Numbered from the stretch's first letter, positions 35,436-44,212 are shown. The stretch is 64,000 nt of DNA from Roseiarcus sp963761435 (GCA_963761435.1 CAVXHJ010000018.1:1-64000); one strand, 5' to 3'. Numbers and translations: made by a program. Notes: a model not told the origin generated them from the letters alone.

Positions 35436-35879
35436 GTGAGCCCGGTCGTCGTTGTCCTGAACGGACCCAATCTCAACCTGCTCGGCAAGCGCGAGCCGGA
35501 GATTTACGGTCATGAGACGCTCGCCGACGTCGAGGCGGACTGCCGCCGCGTCGGCAAGGAGCTCGGCCTTGAGATCGAGTTCCGCCAGAGCAATCGTGAA
35601 TACGAGATCATCGACTGGATTCATGACGCCCGCGAGCGCGCCGCCGGGATCGTCATCAACCCGGCCGCCTTCACCCATACCTCGGTCGCCATCTTCGACG
35701 CGCTCCAGACCTTCACCGGGCCGATCATCGAGGTGCACATCTCCAACATCCACAAGCGCGAGCCCTTCCGGCATCATTCCTATGTCTCGGGCGTCGCCGC
35801 CGGCGTCATCGCCGGCTGCGGCACGCAGGGTTATGGGTTCGCGCTGCGACGGTTGGCGAAGCTGATCGCTTCTTCGTAG
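35436..35879 (+). CDS. aroQ: 3-dehydroquinate dehydratase, type II
   Basis: Third step of the shikimate pathway, dehydration of 3-dehydroquinate. The GTG start at 35436 gives a 147-residue protein of standard length. Motifs: NGPNLNLLGKREPEIYG with the catalytic-loop Arg and Tyr, SNREYEIIDWIHDA, NPAAFTHTSVAIFDAL, EVHISNIHKREPFRHHSYVS with the catalytic His, and GVIAGCGTQGYGFAL. It has a GGGGAAGC ribosome-binding stretch. Nothing upstream is co-transcribed except, possibly, the lipoprotein; a palindromic repeat lies on each side. accB/accC, its usual partners, are not in this window. Confidence 0.96.
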   Translation: MSPVVVVLNGPNLNLLGKREPEIYGHETLADVEADCRRVGKELGLEIEFRQSNREYEIIDWIHDARERAAGIVINPAAFTHTSVAIFDALQTFTGPIIEVHISNIHKREPFRHHSYVSGVAAGVIAGCGTQGYGFALRRLAKLIASS

Positions 35880-35891
35880 ACGCCGTCACCC

Positions 35892-36023
35892 CCCTCTCCC
35901 CTTGCGGGAGAGGGGTTGGGGTGAGGGGTCGCGCCGCCGTGCGCGCTTCGTCCAACGGCGTGTAACGGCGCCGAACCCCTCATCCGGCGCTTCGCGCCAC
36001 CTTCTCCCGCAAGGGGAGAAGGG
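35892..36023. repeat. Bipartite palindromic repeat, second copy
   Basis: Same family as 31598-31684 but better preserved. Left unit: CCCTCTCCCC-TTG-CGGGAGAGGGG followed by TTGGGGTGAGGGG (35892-35928). Right unit: ACCCCTCATCC then GGCGC-TTC-GCGCC and CTTCTCCC-GCAA-GGGGAGAAGGG (35975-36023), the reverse complement of the left in outline. It lies between the convergent aroQ and O-methyltransferase genes and could end transcription in both directions. Confidence 0.85.
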
Positions 36024-36062
36024 AGCATGCCGCCGCAACTGCGAGTTCAACCAGAATCCGCC

Positions 36063-36734
36063 TCACTTCACCACGGCCAGCGCGAAGCCGTCCCACCCCT
36101 TGGCGCCGACGGTCTGGATCGCGGTCGCGCTGAGGCGCGGCTCGCGCGCGATCACGTCGAACATGCGGCGCACCCCGACCACGTCCGGATCTCCACTGCG
36201 CGCGTTGGCCACCTCGCCGTCGCGCACCACATTGTCGACCACGATCGCGGTCCCGGGCCTTGAAAGCCTGAGCGCCCATTCGAGATAGGCCGCGTTGTTC
36301 TCCTTGTCGGCGTCGATGAAGACGAAGTCGAACGGCCCGAGTCGCTCGGCCTCGATCCCGGGCAGCGTCTCCAGCGCCGCGCCGGTTCTGACCTCGACCT
36401 TTGCGCTCAAGCCGGCGCGGGCGACGTTCCGCCGCGCGACCTCTGCGTGCCTGGCGTTCCATTCGAGGGTGACGAGCCGGCCGTCATTGGGGAGCGCGCT
36501 CGCAAGCCAGATCGTGGAATAGCCGCCGAGCGTACCGATCTCGAGCGCCTTCTTCGCGCCCGTCATCCGCACGAGGAGATGGATAAACTTGCCCTGCGGC
36601 GCCGAAACGTCGATCGACGGCAGGCCAGCCGCGGCGTTTGCGGCGAGCGCTTCCTGGAGCGCTGGGTCCGCGGCGACGATCGTCTTGGTGAAATAGTCAT
36701 CGACCGCGTTCGAGAGGTTCCGGTTCACGACCAT
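36063..36734 (-). CDS. SAM-dependent O-methyltransferase (caffeoyl-CoA type)
   Basis: A 223-residue class I methyltransferase from the ATG at 36734 (MVVNRNLSNAVDDYFT). SAM-binding motif I is ALEIGTLGGYSTIWLASALP (about 66-85), the metal/acid motif follows in DFVFIDADKENNAAYLEWAL, and VVDNVVRDGEVA is the catalytic and metal-contact strand. Such enzymes methylate catechol-like substrates with a divalent metal. Substrate unknown. It begins 22 bases after the cobT stop on the same strand, so the two may be co-transcribed, though no functional link is obvious. Confidence 0.9.
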   Translation of the reverse strand: MVVNRNLSNAVDDYFTKTIVAADPALQEALAANAAAGLPSIDVSAPQGKFIHLLVRMTGAKKALEIGTLGGYSTIWLASALPNDGRLVTLEWNARHAEVARRNVARAGLSAKVEVRTGAALETLPGIEAERLGPFDFVFIDADKENNAAYLEWALRLSRPGTAIVVDNVVRDGEVANARSGDPDVVGVRRMFDVIAREPRLSATAIQTVGAKGWDGFALAVVK

Positions 36735-36756
36735 CGGCTCCTGATCCCCGGCGGCG

Positions 36757-37779
36757 TCATTCTTCCTTGCCGGCGACGCCAGCTTCCGCGAACGTCGCCA
36801 TGCCGTTGTGGCAGTTAACCGCGGCCTTGACGATTCCGACCGCGAGCGCCGCGCCGGAGCCCTCGCCGAGCCGCATGCCGAGATCGAGCAGCGGGATCTT
36901 GCCGAGGAGCTTGAGCGCATGCCGGTGCGCGCGCTCGGCCGAGACATGAGCGGCGAGGCAATGGTCGAGCGCGGAATCATCGAGCGCGAGCAGCACCGCG
37001 GCGGCCGAGCACACCACGAAGCCGTCGAGCACGACCGGCGTCTTGCGCAGGCGGGCGGCGAGAATCGCGCCCGCGATAGCGGCGGTCTCGCGCCCGCCGA
37101 GGCGGGCCAGAATCTCCAGCGGATCGCCGAGATGCTGCTTGTGGCGCGCAACCGCGGCGCGCACCGCGTCGGCCTTGCGCCTCAGGCCCTGATCGTCGAC
37201 GCCGGTCCCGCGCCCGACCCATTCCTCGGCCTCGCCGCCGAAGAGCGCGTGATAGATCGCCGCCGCGGGCGTCGTATTGCCGATCCCCATCTCGCCGAGG
37301 ACGAGCAGGTCCGGTTCGGATGCGAGCGCCTCCATGCCGAAGGCCATTGTCGCCGCACAGGCCTTCTCGTCGAGCGCCGGCTCCCGGGTGATGTCGCCAG
37401 TCGGTTTTTCGAGCGCGAGTTCGTAGACCTTGAGCGAAATGTCGAAGGTCTTGCAGATCTGGTTGATGGCGGCGCCGCCGGCGGTGAAATTCGCCACCAT
37501 CGCCCCGGTGACCGAGGCCGGGAACGCCGACACCCCTTGCGCGACGACGCCATGATTGCCGGCGAAGACAGCGACCAGCGGGTTGTCGACATGCGGGCGC
37601 GCCGATCCCTGCCAGGCCGCCATCCATTCGGCGATCTCCTCGAGCCGCCCGAGCGAGCCTGGCGGTTTCGTCAGTTGCGCGTCGCGTTCCCTCGCCGCCG
37701 CCCGCGCCGCCTCGTCCGCTTTCGGCATTTTCCCGAGAAGGGCGCGGATGTCGTCGAAGGGGCGGGGCGCGGGGGGCAT
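36757..37779 (-). CDS. cobT: Nicotinate-nucleotide--dimethylbenzimidazole phosphoribosyltransferase
   Basis: Makes alpha-ribazole 5'-phosphate, the lower-ligand nucleotide of cobalamin, by phosphoribosyl transfer from nicotinate mononucleotide to dimethylbenzimidazole. 340 residues, the standard length. The opening LTKPPGSLGRLEEIAEWMAAWQG, FAGNHGVVAQGVSAFPASVT, the central GEMGIGNTTPAAAIYHALFG and the C-terminal LGEGSGAALA with a catalytic Glu are family hallmarks. No cobalamin riboswitch is visible within the 80 bases before the ATG at 37779. Other cob genes are not in this window. Confidence 0.96.
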   Translation of the reverse strand: MPPAPRPFDDIRALLGKMPKADEAARAAARERDAQLTKPPGSLGRLEEIAEWMAAWQGSARPHVDNPLVAVFAGNHGVVAQGVSAFPASVTGAMVANFTAGGAAINQICKTFDISLKVYELALEKPTGDITREPALDEKACAATMAFGMEALASEPDLLVLGEMGIGNTTPAAAIYHALFGGEAEEWVGRGTGVDDQGLRRKADAVRAAVARHKQHLGDPLEILARLGGRETAAIAGAILAARLRKTPVVLDGFVVCSAAAVLLALDDSALDHCLAAHVSAERAHRHALKLLGKIPLLDLGMRLGEGSGAALAVGIVKAAVNCHNGMATFAEAGVAGKEE

Positions 37780-37885
37780 GAAACAGGTCTCGAGCGAAGG
37801 ATCGCGCCGCCCCTATAGGCGAAAAACGGGCCGGGGGAAAAGCCCGCCAACGTCGCTAGTATCGGCCAAACTCTGATCTTTAACC

Positions 37886-37901
37886 TTGACAGAACTGTCA
37901 A
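37886..37901. promoter_or_regulatory. Perfect dyad upstream of the small secreted protein
   Basis: TTGACAG (37886-37892), two bases, then CTGTCAA (37895-37901), a perfect inverted repeat 61 bases before the ATG at 37963 and 106 bases before cobT. TTGACA also matches a -35 box, so this is either an operator or an artefact of a promoter with mirror symmetry. Confidence 0.45.
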
Positions 37902-37962
37902 TTCCAAGGGAAACTGATCGCGTCGGGGCGGGCGTCTATCCGCTCAAGGAAAGGGATCGGAC

Positions 37963-38187
37963 ATGGTGCAGCAACGTGTCATTCGCAAAGCGATCAATGT
38001 CAGCATTATTGGTCTGTTCGGGTTCGGACTCCTTGCGGTCGACGCCACTCCTTCCTTCGCCACTTGCGGCGGCCATTGTCAGGTGATGAAGAGATGCGCC
38101 GAGTTGGTGAAGGAAAAAGGCGTCAAAGGCGGCGTGTACCAAAGCGAATTTAACAAGTGCATGACCGACCAGGCGAATTATAAATAG
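37963..38187 (+). CDS. Small secreted Cys-containing protein
   Basis: A 74-residue protein with a signal peptide (about 1-33, VIRKAINVSIIGLFGFGLLAV, then PSFA). The mature chain is about 40 residues with four cysteines in a CGGHC-x4-RC...FNKC arrangement (CGGHCQVMKRCAELV, then EFNKCMTD), which would form two disulfides in a short helical hairpin. No family was recognised. It stands alone downstream of a perfect dyad. Possible roles include a periplasmic stress or metal-binding peptide, none shown. Confidence 0.7.
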   Translation: MVQQRVIRKAINVSIIGLFGFGLLAVDATPSFATCGGHCQVMKRCAELVKEKGVKGGVYQSEFNKCMTDQANYK

Positions 38188-38278
38188 GCATTGCCGCTCA
38201 ATGCGTTCGGGGGCCGTCGGCGGCGAGCCCCTGGAGCACGCCGTTGCGCCAACTTGGATCTTGTCGCGGCTTGCCTCG

Positions 38279-41200
38279 CTACTCCGCCGCCTCGCGCATG
38301 GCGCTATAGCGGGTGAGCTGCGCCCTGAGCGGCGCGGGCTTGAGCGGCTTGTTCATGACAGGGATGTCCTCGCGCGCCGCCGCGTCCCGGACCTCGGCGC
38401 TCCGATCGGCGGTGGCGAGGATGGCGGGAATCCTGCGGCCAAGGCGCTCGCGCAGCTCCCGGATCGCCGCGACGCCGTCGCCCGAATCGAGGTGGTAGTC
38501 GGCGATGATGACGTCCGGGTCGCCGAATTCGGCGAGCGCCGCGCCCGCTTCGGCGAGGCCGAGCGCGGTGGCGACCAGGCAGCCCCAGCGCTCGAGGAGA
38601 ACCCGCATGCCCTCGAGCACCCTGGGCTCGTTGTCGATCGCGAGAACCTTGAGCCCGTCGAGCGGTTCGCCCGCCGCGATCGGCTGGGGCGCGCCGGGCT
38701 TCGCGCGGGCCTTGGGCGCCGCGCGTCCGAGCGGCGCGGTCACGGAGAACACGGAGCCTCTGCCGGGGCGAGAGCGTAAGCCTACCGGATGCTCCAGCAC
38801 CCGCCCCAGGCGCTCGACGATCGATAGGCCCAGGCCGAGGCCGCGCGCGACCCGCGCGCCCTGGTCGAGCCGCTTGAACTCGGCGAAGACCGCGCGCGCA
38901 TGCTCGGGCGGGATGCCGAGGCCGGTGTCCCAAACCTCGATCCGGGCCGCGCCCGGAACGTGGCGGCAACCGACCAGCACGCGGCCGCTCAATGTATATT
39001 TGAGCGCGTTCGAGATGAGGTTCTGCAACAGGCGCCGCATCAGACGCCGATCGGTGCGGACGGCGAGGCCAGTCCGAACAAAGACAAGGTCGAGCCCCTT
39101 CGCCCTGGCAAGGGGGGCAAACTCGATTTCCAGCATACCCATGAGATCGGCGATCGGCACGTCGGAGATTTCCGGTCGGGTCGCGCCGGCGTCAAGCCGC
39201 GAGATATCGAGGAGCGCGCCAAGGATCTCCTCGACCGCCTCGAGCGAGACATCGACATTGCGCGCCAGATCCGCCCGTTCCTCAACGCCAATCCGGCTCC
39301 CGCCCTCGGAGAGCGAACTCGCGTAGAGGCGGGCGGCGTTGAGCGGCTGCAGAATGTCGTGGCTCGCCGCAGCAAGGAATCGGGTCTTGGAGAGGTTGGC
39401 TGCGTCCGCCTCGTTCTTGGCCCGCTCGAGTTCGGCGTTGAGGCGCTGCAATTCCGCCGTGCGCTCGTCGACGCGGCGTTCGAGCATCTCGTTGGCCGCC
39501 TCGAGCGCTTCCTCGACCTGCACGGTCTGCGTCACGTCGGTATAGGTGGTCACGATCCCCCCGTCCGGCAGCCGCGCCGAGCGCACCTCGATGACGCGGT
39601 GGGTCGAGAGCAGGCGCAACCGGTTCGGCTGATCGTCGTAGAGCAGGCTCGCGACCCGGTCGGCCACGAAGTCTTCCGAATCGCCCGGCCCGTAGGCGCC
39701 GCGCCCGGCGTTGAAGCGCACGATCTCGTCCAGCCCCACGCCAAGCCGCAGCATGCCGGGCGGCAGGTCGAACAGGTCGGCGAATTCCCGGTTCCAGGCG
39801 GTGAGCGCGAGATTGGCGTCAAACACGGTGACGCCCTGCCGCGCGTGATCGAGCGCATGCTGCAATTGATCGCGGCTCGACTGGATCGCCGCCGAAGCCT
39901 CGTCGATGAGCTTGAGCGCCGATTCGCCGGATACGGTGCGGGGCCGCAAGAGCAGCGACAGCACCTGGCGCGAGGTCGAGGCGCCGATCGCCGGCGAGAG
40001 CAGGAATTCGGCGTGGCGAATCAATTGCGCGCTGGCCTCGACCGCCGGGTCGTAAACGAGACCACGCTCGCGCATGAAGCTTGAGAAGGCGCGGCGCGCG
40101 CGCAGCGCCCCGAGGTAGCGGGCGACCGCCGCCTCAAGCTCGCCCGCGGTGGTCGACGAGCGCCAGAGACGGAACGCCTGGGGCTTGCCGCCGGCGCCCA
40201 CTCCGGCGAATGCGCTCGCTTGCGCACGTTCGAGCGCGCTCGGCTGGCGGGTCAGCGAAAAGGCGAAAAACGCGGCGACGTTCGCCGCGAGCGACAGGAC
40301 CACGCCGCCCACCAGCGCGTTGGGCGCGAACGCGACGAGCAAGGCCGGGCTCAGCCATGCGATCGCCAGCGGACCGTGCGCGAGAAAGCCCGCAAGCGCC
40401 GTATCGGGCCGGATCGAGGGCAGCAACAGAAGGTAGAACCAGGCGAGCGCTCCCACGGTCATGCCGGCGATCGCGCCCCGCGCCGTCCCGCGGCGCCAGA
40501 AGAGGCCGCCGAGAAAGGCGGGCGCAATCTGCGCCACCGCGGCAAACGAGAGCAGGCCGATCGACACCAGGCCCGCTTCGCCGGCCATCCGTTCGTAGGC
40601 GAAGCCAAGCGCGAGAACGCCTAGGATCGCGACCCGGCGGACCCACAGGACCAGCGCGCCGATGTCGCCCTCGAACGCGCCCGCCCGCGCGCCGCGGCGC
40701 CTGAGCACGAGGGGCATCACAAGGTCGTTTGAAATCGTGATGGCGAGCGCGACGCTTTCAACCACCACCATTCCGGTCGCCGCCGAAAGGCCGCCGACCA
40801 TCGTCAGGAGCGCCAGCCCATGCGCGCCGGCGCTGAGCGGGAGCGCAAGAACGGTCAAGTCGCGATTGATCGACCCGTCGGGGAAAACCTTGAGCCCGGC
40901 TATCGCCAGCGGCGCGACAAACAGATTGATCAGCACGAGATAGGCCGGAAAGAGCCAGGCCGCGGTGCGGATGCCGCGCTGGTCGTGGTTCTCGACCACC
41001 GCGACATGGAATTGGCGCGGCAACAGCACGATGGCGAAAGCCGAGAGGAGCGTGGTCACCACCCAGACCGCGGGATCGGGAGGGCTCTGGATGACCGCGG
41101 CGATCCTGGGATTGGATTGGGCAATCTCGGTCAGAGCGGCGATCCCGCCGTTGAGCCTCCAGACAACGAAGGCGCCGACCGCGAGAAACGCAACCAGCTT

Positions 41201-41803
41201 GACGATCAACTCGACCGCAATGGCCAGAATGAGACCGTCCTGATGCTCCTTGGGATTGATGCGCCGGGTGCCGAACGCCATTGCGAAGGCGGCGAGCAGC
41301 AAGGAGACCGCCAGATAGAAAGAGGTCGAGGGCGTGTCCGGCGTCAGCCGGGCGCGCTCGAACGAATCGACGACCATCAAGACGGTCGGCGCCACCGCCT
41401 TGAGCTGAAGCGCGACATAGGGCGCGGACCCGATGAGCGCGATCAGCGCGGCGACCGCCGCGACGGCTTGCGATTTTCCGTATCGCGCCGACACGAAATC
41501 GGCGACCGTGGTGACGTTCTGGGTATGAGCGAGATTGGCGATACGGGCGACGAAAGGCGCGCCGAGGCCGATGACCAGAATCGGGCCAATGTAAATCGGC
41601 AGAAAATCCAGCCCGTGCTCGGAGGCGAGGCCGACCGAGCCGTAATAGGTCCAGGACGTGCAATAGACGGCGAGACTGAGCGCGTAGACGACGGCTCGCG
41701 AGCCGCCGGACAGACGCTGCCCCCCGCGGTCGCCCCACCATGCGATGAGGAACAGCAGGCAGACATAGCCGATGGCGGTCAGAAATACCGTCGTGCCGTT
41801 CAT
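38279..41803 (-). CDS. Symporter-sensor histidine kinase-receiver hybrid
   Basis: A single 1174-residue membrane protein. Residues about 1-500 form a sodium:solute symporter-like (PutP-type) domain with about 13 helices (AIGYVCLLFLIAWWGD, TSWTYYGSVGLASEHG). A PAS-like domain follows (about 648-770, HARQGVTVFDANLALTAWNR), then a coiled coil (ERRVDERTAELQRLNAELE), the dimerisation/phosphoacceptor region with SHDILQPLNAARLYASSL near 816 and an HATPase with DTGLGIPPEHA and GLGLGLSIVERLGRVL. The C-terminus is a receiver domain with phosphoacceptor Asp in IIADYHLDSGDG (near 1097). This is the CbrA/ErcS-like architecture. It probably senses a transported solute and signals through a separate regulator; no partner response regulator lies next to it. 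Start at 41803. Confidence 0.94.
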   Translation of the reverse strand: MNGTTVFLTAIGYVCLLFLIAWWGDRGGQRLSGGSRAVVYALSLAVYCTSWTYYGSVGLASEHGLDFLPIYIGPILVIGLGAPFVARIANLAHTQNVTTVADFVSARYGKSQAVAAVAALIALIGSAPYVALQLKAVAPTVLMVVDSFERARLTPDTPSTSFYLAVSLLLAAFAMAFGTRRINPKEHQDGLILAIAVELIVKLVAFLAVGAFVVWRLNGGIAALTEIAQSNPRIAAVIQSPPDPAVWVVTTLLSAFAIVLLPRQFHVAVVENHDQRGIRTAAWLFPAYLVLINLFVAPLAIAGLKVFPDGSINRDLTVLALPLSAGAHGLALLTMVGGLSAATGMVVVESVALAITISNDLVMPLVLRRRGARAGAFEGDIGALVLWVRRVAILGVLALGFAYERMAGEAGLVSIGLLSFAAVAQIAPAFLGGLFWRRGTARGAIAGMTVGALAWFYLLLLPSIRPDTALAGFLAHGPLAIAWLSPALLVAFAPNALVGGVVLSLAANVAAFFAFSLTRQPSALERAQASAFAGVGAGGKPQAFRLWRSSTTAGELEAAVARYLGALRARRAFSSFMRERGLVYDPAVEASAQLIRHAEFLLSPAIGASTSRQVLSLLLRPRTVSGESALKLIDEASAAIQSSRDQLQHALDHARQGVTVFDANLALTAWNREFADLFDLPPGMLRLGVGLDEIVRFNAGRGAYGPGDSEDFVADRVASLLYDDQPNRLRLLSTHRVIEVRSARLPDGGIVTTYTDVTQTVQVEEALEAANEMLERRVDERTAELQRLNAELERAKNEADAANLSKTRFLAAASHDILQPLNAARLYASSLSEGGSRIGVEERADLARNVDVSLEAVEEILGALLDISRLDAGATRPEISDVPIADLMGMLEIEFAPLARAKGLDLVFVRTGLAVRTDRRLMRRLLQNLISNALKYTLSGRVLVGCRHVPGAARIEVWDTGLGIPPEHARAVFAEFKRLDQGARVARGLGLGLSIVERLGRVLEHPVGLRSRPGRGSVFSVTAPLGRAAPKARAKPGAPQPIAAGEPLDGLKVLAIDNEPRVLEGMRVLLERWGCLVATALGLAEAGAALAEFGDPDVIIADYHLDSGDGVAAIRELRERLGRRIPAILATADRSAEVRDAAAREDIPVMNKPLKPAPLRAQLTRYSAMREAAE

Positions 41804-42054
41804 TCCAAGCGCGCGCCCGCCGTTCGGTCAGGAAACGAGCATGTTAGTCGATGATGGGGCTCTGAGGAATTCGCTGCTTTTCAGGCGGCCCGCACCAGAC
41901 AGGCGATGCAGGCGGCATTGGAAGCGGGATTTCGACATTTCGGCGTCGACGGCTGGAAGCGTTCTGACGTCCCGCCGGACGCTCCGCAGCCGAGCGTGAT
42001 CGCGGACCGCCGTACGGGGCGGCCGTGAAATCTCAAGCGGCGACGTTACCCGGG

Positions 42055-42558
42055 TCATCCATGCTTGACTTCCCGCAACCGACCTGTGTCCACGTCGAAG
42101 ATGAAGCCCCGAACCGGGATATCCTTGGCAATCCATGGATGCGACCGGACTTTCTCGATCTGCGCCCGAGTGTTCTCCTCAGGGTCCTTGAAGGAAAACA
42201 AGCGCATCGGGACCGGCGTGGCGTCACCCGTTTCTCGGGCGAGCCTGTCGTTCAGCTCCTGGTCGGTGAAGGTTGTGAACCCGCAGCCGGTGTGATTGAG
42301 GAGCATGATCTCCTTGCTCCCCAAGATCCGCGTGGAAACGACCAGTTCTCCGAGCACGTCATCGGTGACGGCCGGGCCGCCGGTCCGGATGACGTCAATA
42401 TCCGCTGTCTCCAGCCCGAGGATCCCTTCCAGGTCCGAGAGCCGTGGGTCCATGCAGGTCACGACCGCGATCTTGGGCTGCGGGCGCCCGCCCAGTTTCG
42501 GATCGTACTTTTTTGCAAATTGCTCATTTGCCTTCATGGCCTGATCAATAAGGCTCAT
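42055..42558 (-). CDS. Beta-class carbonic anhydrase
   Basis: Interconverts CO2 and bicarbonate with zinc. A GGAGG ribosome-binding site 6 bases upstream fixes the ATG at 42558, giving 167 residues; the open frame upstream to 42759 is non-conserved. Zinc ligands and dyad: VTCMDPRL (Cys and the Asp-x-Arg pair) at about 36-43 and NHTGCGF (His and Cys) near 94. The short mycobacterial-type (Rv1284-like) length fits. It could supply bicarbonate for carboxylation or help with formate/CO2 metabolism, but it is not in an operon with the fds genes. Confidence 0.93.
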   Translation of the reverse strand: MSLIDQAMKANEQFAKKYDPKLGGRPQPKIAVVTCMDPRLSDLEGILGLETADIDVIRTGGPAVTDDVLGELVVSTRILGSKEIMLLNHTGCGFTTFTDQELNDRLARETGDATPVPMRLFSFKDPEENTRAQIEKVRSHPWIAKDIPVRGFIFDVDTGRLREVKHG

Positions 42559-42886
42559 TGCCGCCTCCCACTCGATAATCCCGTAGCCATAAGGGGGCCG
42601 ACATTCAGTCGGCGTTCGCCCGATGACGGCCTTATCGCGACTGAGACTGCGCAAATAGTAAGACTTTGACAACTCAAATGTCGTTGAGACCAGCGGCATG
42701 TCGGTGCGTTTCGGCGCGGGCCGGCTCGCGGCGGCGCGCCGTGGGCGCGTCGGTCGCAAGACCGGCGTCCTGGCTTCCTTCCCGGGGACACCAGAATTTT
42801 AGGCGCGGGTCGAATTCGCCACGCGGAAGAAGCGCTCGAGGGCGGCCGCAGCGCCAGCGTCGCCCGATACCCCCGGCTCCAAGCCG
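42559..42886. other. Intergenic stretch with a B12-box-like sequence
   Basis: About 330 bases between leuD (minus, transcribed toward it) and the carbonic anhydrase. On the minus strand, 42776-42759 reads AAGCCAGGACGCCGGTCT, which matches the cobalamin-riboswitch B12 box at 15 of 18 positions, and GGGAAGG directly precedes it. The core riboswitch motif with its GCCCCCGCAAC stretch was not found, so this may be a remnant or chance. No gene is supported here. Confidence 0.35.
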
Positions 42887-43492
42887 TCACCGCCAGGGGT
42901 GGGCCGCAGCCGCCTTCTTTTCGTGCGCCTCGATCGCCGCGGCTTCGATGAGAGTGAGGTCGATGTGGTCGTGCCCTTCGATCAGGCACTGCTTGCGGAA
43001 CGCGTCGATCTCGAACCTGACCACGCCGCCGTCCGGGCCGCGGATTTCTTGCGCTGGCAAATCGATGGTCAAGGTCGCATTGGCGCCCCGCTCGGCGTCG
43101 TCCATGAGCTTGGCGTGGTCCTCGCGCGAGACCTTGATCGGCAGGATGCCGTTCTTGAAGCAATTGTTGTAGAAGATGTCGGCGAAGTCGGTCGCGATCA
43201 CGCAACGGACGCCAAAATCCAGCAGCGCCCAGGGCGCATGTTCGCGCGATGAGCCGCAGCCGAAGTTGTGGCCGGCGACCACGATCGTCGCCTTGCGGTA
43301 AGCCGGCTTGTTGAGAACGAAGTCCGGGTGCTCCGAGCCGTCCTCGCGATAGCGCATCTCCGCGAACAGGCCGGCGCCGAGCCCGGTGCGCTTGATCGTC
43401 TTGAGGTATTGCTTCGGGATGATCATGTCGGTGTCGATATTGTCGATCGCCAGCGGCGCCGCGACACCGGTCAATGTCGTAAATTTTTCCAT
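42887..43492 (-). CDS. leuD: 3-isopropylmalate dehydratase, small subunit
   Basis: Small subunit of isopropylmalate isomerase in leucine synthesis, working with the Fe-S subunit LeuC. 201 residues, the usual length. Starts MEKFTTLTGVAAPL; the substrate-swivelling motif DNIDTDMIIPKQYL and GSSREHAPWALLDFGVRC are intact, followed by ADIFYNNCFKNGILPI. LeuC and LeuB are not in this window. The ATG at 43492 has no strong upstream ribosome-binding site in sight. Confidence 0.96.
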   Translation of the reverse strand: MEKFTTLTGVAAPLAIDNIDTDMIIPKQYLKTIKRTGLGAGLFAEMRYREDGSEHPDFVLNKPAYRKATIVVAGHNFGCGSSREHAPWALLDFGVRCVIATDFADIFYNNCFKNGILPIKVSREDHAKLMDDAERGANATLTIDLPAQEIRGPDGGVVRFEIDAFRKQCLIEGHDHIDLTLIEAAAIEAHEKKAAAAHPWR

Positions 43493-43603
43493 GCGTTACA
43501 GGCTCTTCACTCTTTGGCGCTTACGATCTAGCAAGCCGCGCCGTGACGGGCAAGGACCGGCTCGCGCCAGAGAGCCTGCCCCGGTCCTTACCGTTCCAAG
43601 TCT

Positions 43604-44212
43604 TTACAGATACCGCTCCAAGTCCTTGGCCGCGTCTTTCGGCGGGCGTTCGAGGTTGAAGGCTTCGACGAAATCGCCGTTCTTGTCCATCAGATAGACG
43701 ATCGAACTGTGGTCCATGGAATAGTCGCCGTCCGGCTGCTTCTCGCCTTTGCGAGCGAACACTCTGAACGTCTTCTCGGCCGCTTCGACTGCCTGCGGGG
43801 CGCCAGAAAGTCCGATGATGGCCGGATTGAAGCTGCTCACATAGTCCTGCATGATCTTCGGCGTGTCGCGCTCCGGATCGACAGTGATGAACAAAGCTGG
43901 GATGGGCTTGTCGCCCATCTGGTTCAGAACATCCGAGATACGCGCAAGCTCGGTCGGGCAGACGTCGGGGCAGTGGGTGTATCCGAAATAGACCAGGAAG
44001 GGCCGGCCCCGCAGCGTCTGGTCGCTGACTGTCTTGCCGTCGCCCCCTTGCAGGGAGAAGGCCCCGCCGATCAAAGCGCCGCGCGGCCTGTTCACCGAAC
44101 TGGTGAGCGCGAACGCCGCCAGGCCGAGGAGCGCGGCCGCGGCCACCGTTGCGATCGCTCGGATCGCGAACGCCCGGGATCGCGGCGCATTTTTGGGTTG
44201 AGCTGGCGGCAT
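43604..44212 (-). CDS. SCO1/SenC family copper chaperone
   Basis: Helps insert copper into the CuA site of cytochrome c oxidase. The 202-residue protein from the ATG at 44212 has a basic N-terminus and an inner-membrane helix (about 18-35), then the thioredoxin-fold domain. Copper ligands are present: the CPDVC motif (in HCPDVCPTELARIS) and the distal His in MDHSSIVYLMD. Longer upstream starts (to 44332) overlap the divergent LysR promoter region and are less likely. The next gene on the other side is the fds LysR, transcribed away. Confidence 0.92.
   Translation of the reverse strand: MPPAQPKNAPRSRAFAIRAIATVAAAALLGLAAFALTSSVNRPRGALIGGAFSLQGGDGKTVSDQTLRGRPFLVYFGYTHCPDVCPTELARISDVLNQMGDKPIPALFITVDPERDTPKIMQDYVSSFNPAIIGLSGAPQAVEAAEKTFRVFARKGEKQPDGDYSMDHSSIVYLMDKNGDFVEAFNLERPPKDAAKDLERYL

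Noticed and set aside
41804..42054. 75-codon plus-strand frame between the hybrid kinase and the carbonic anhydrase
   Set aside because: Short, no family and no ribosome-binding site; the stretch seems to be intergenic.
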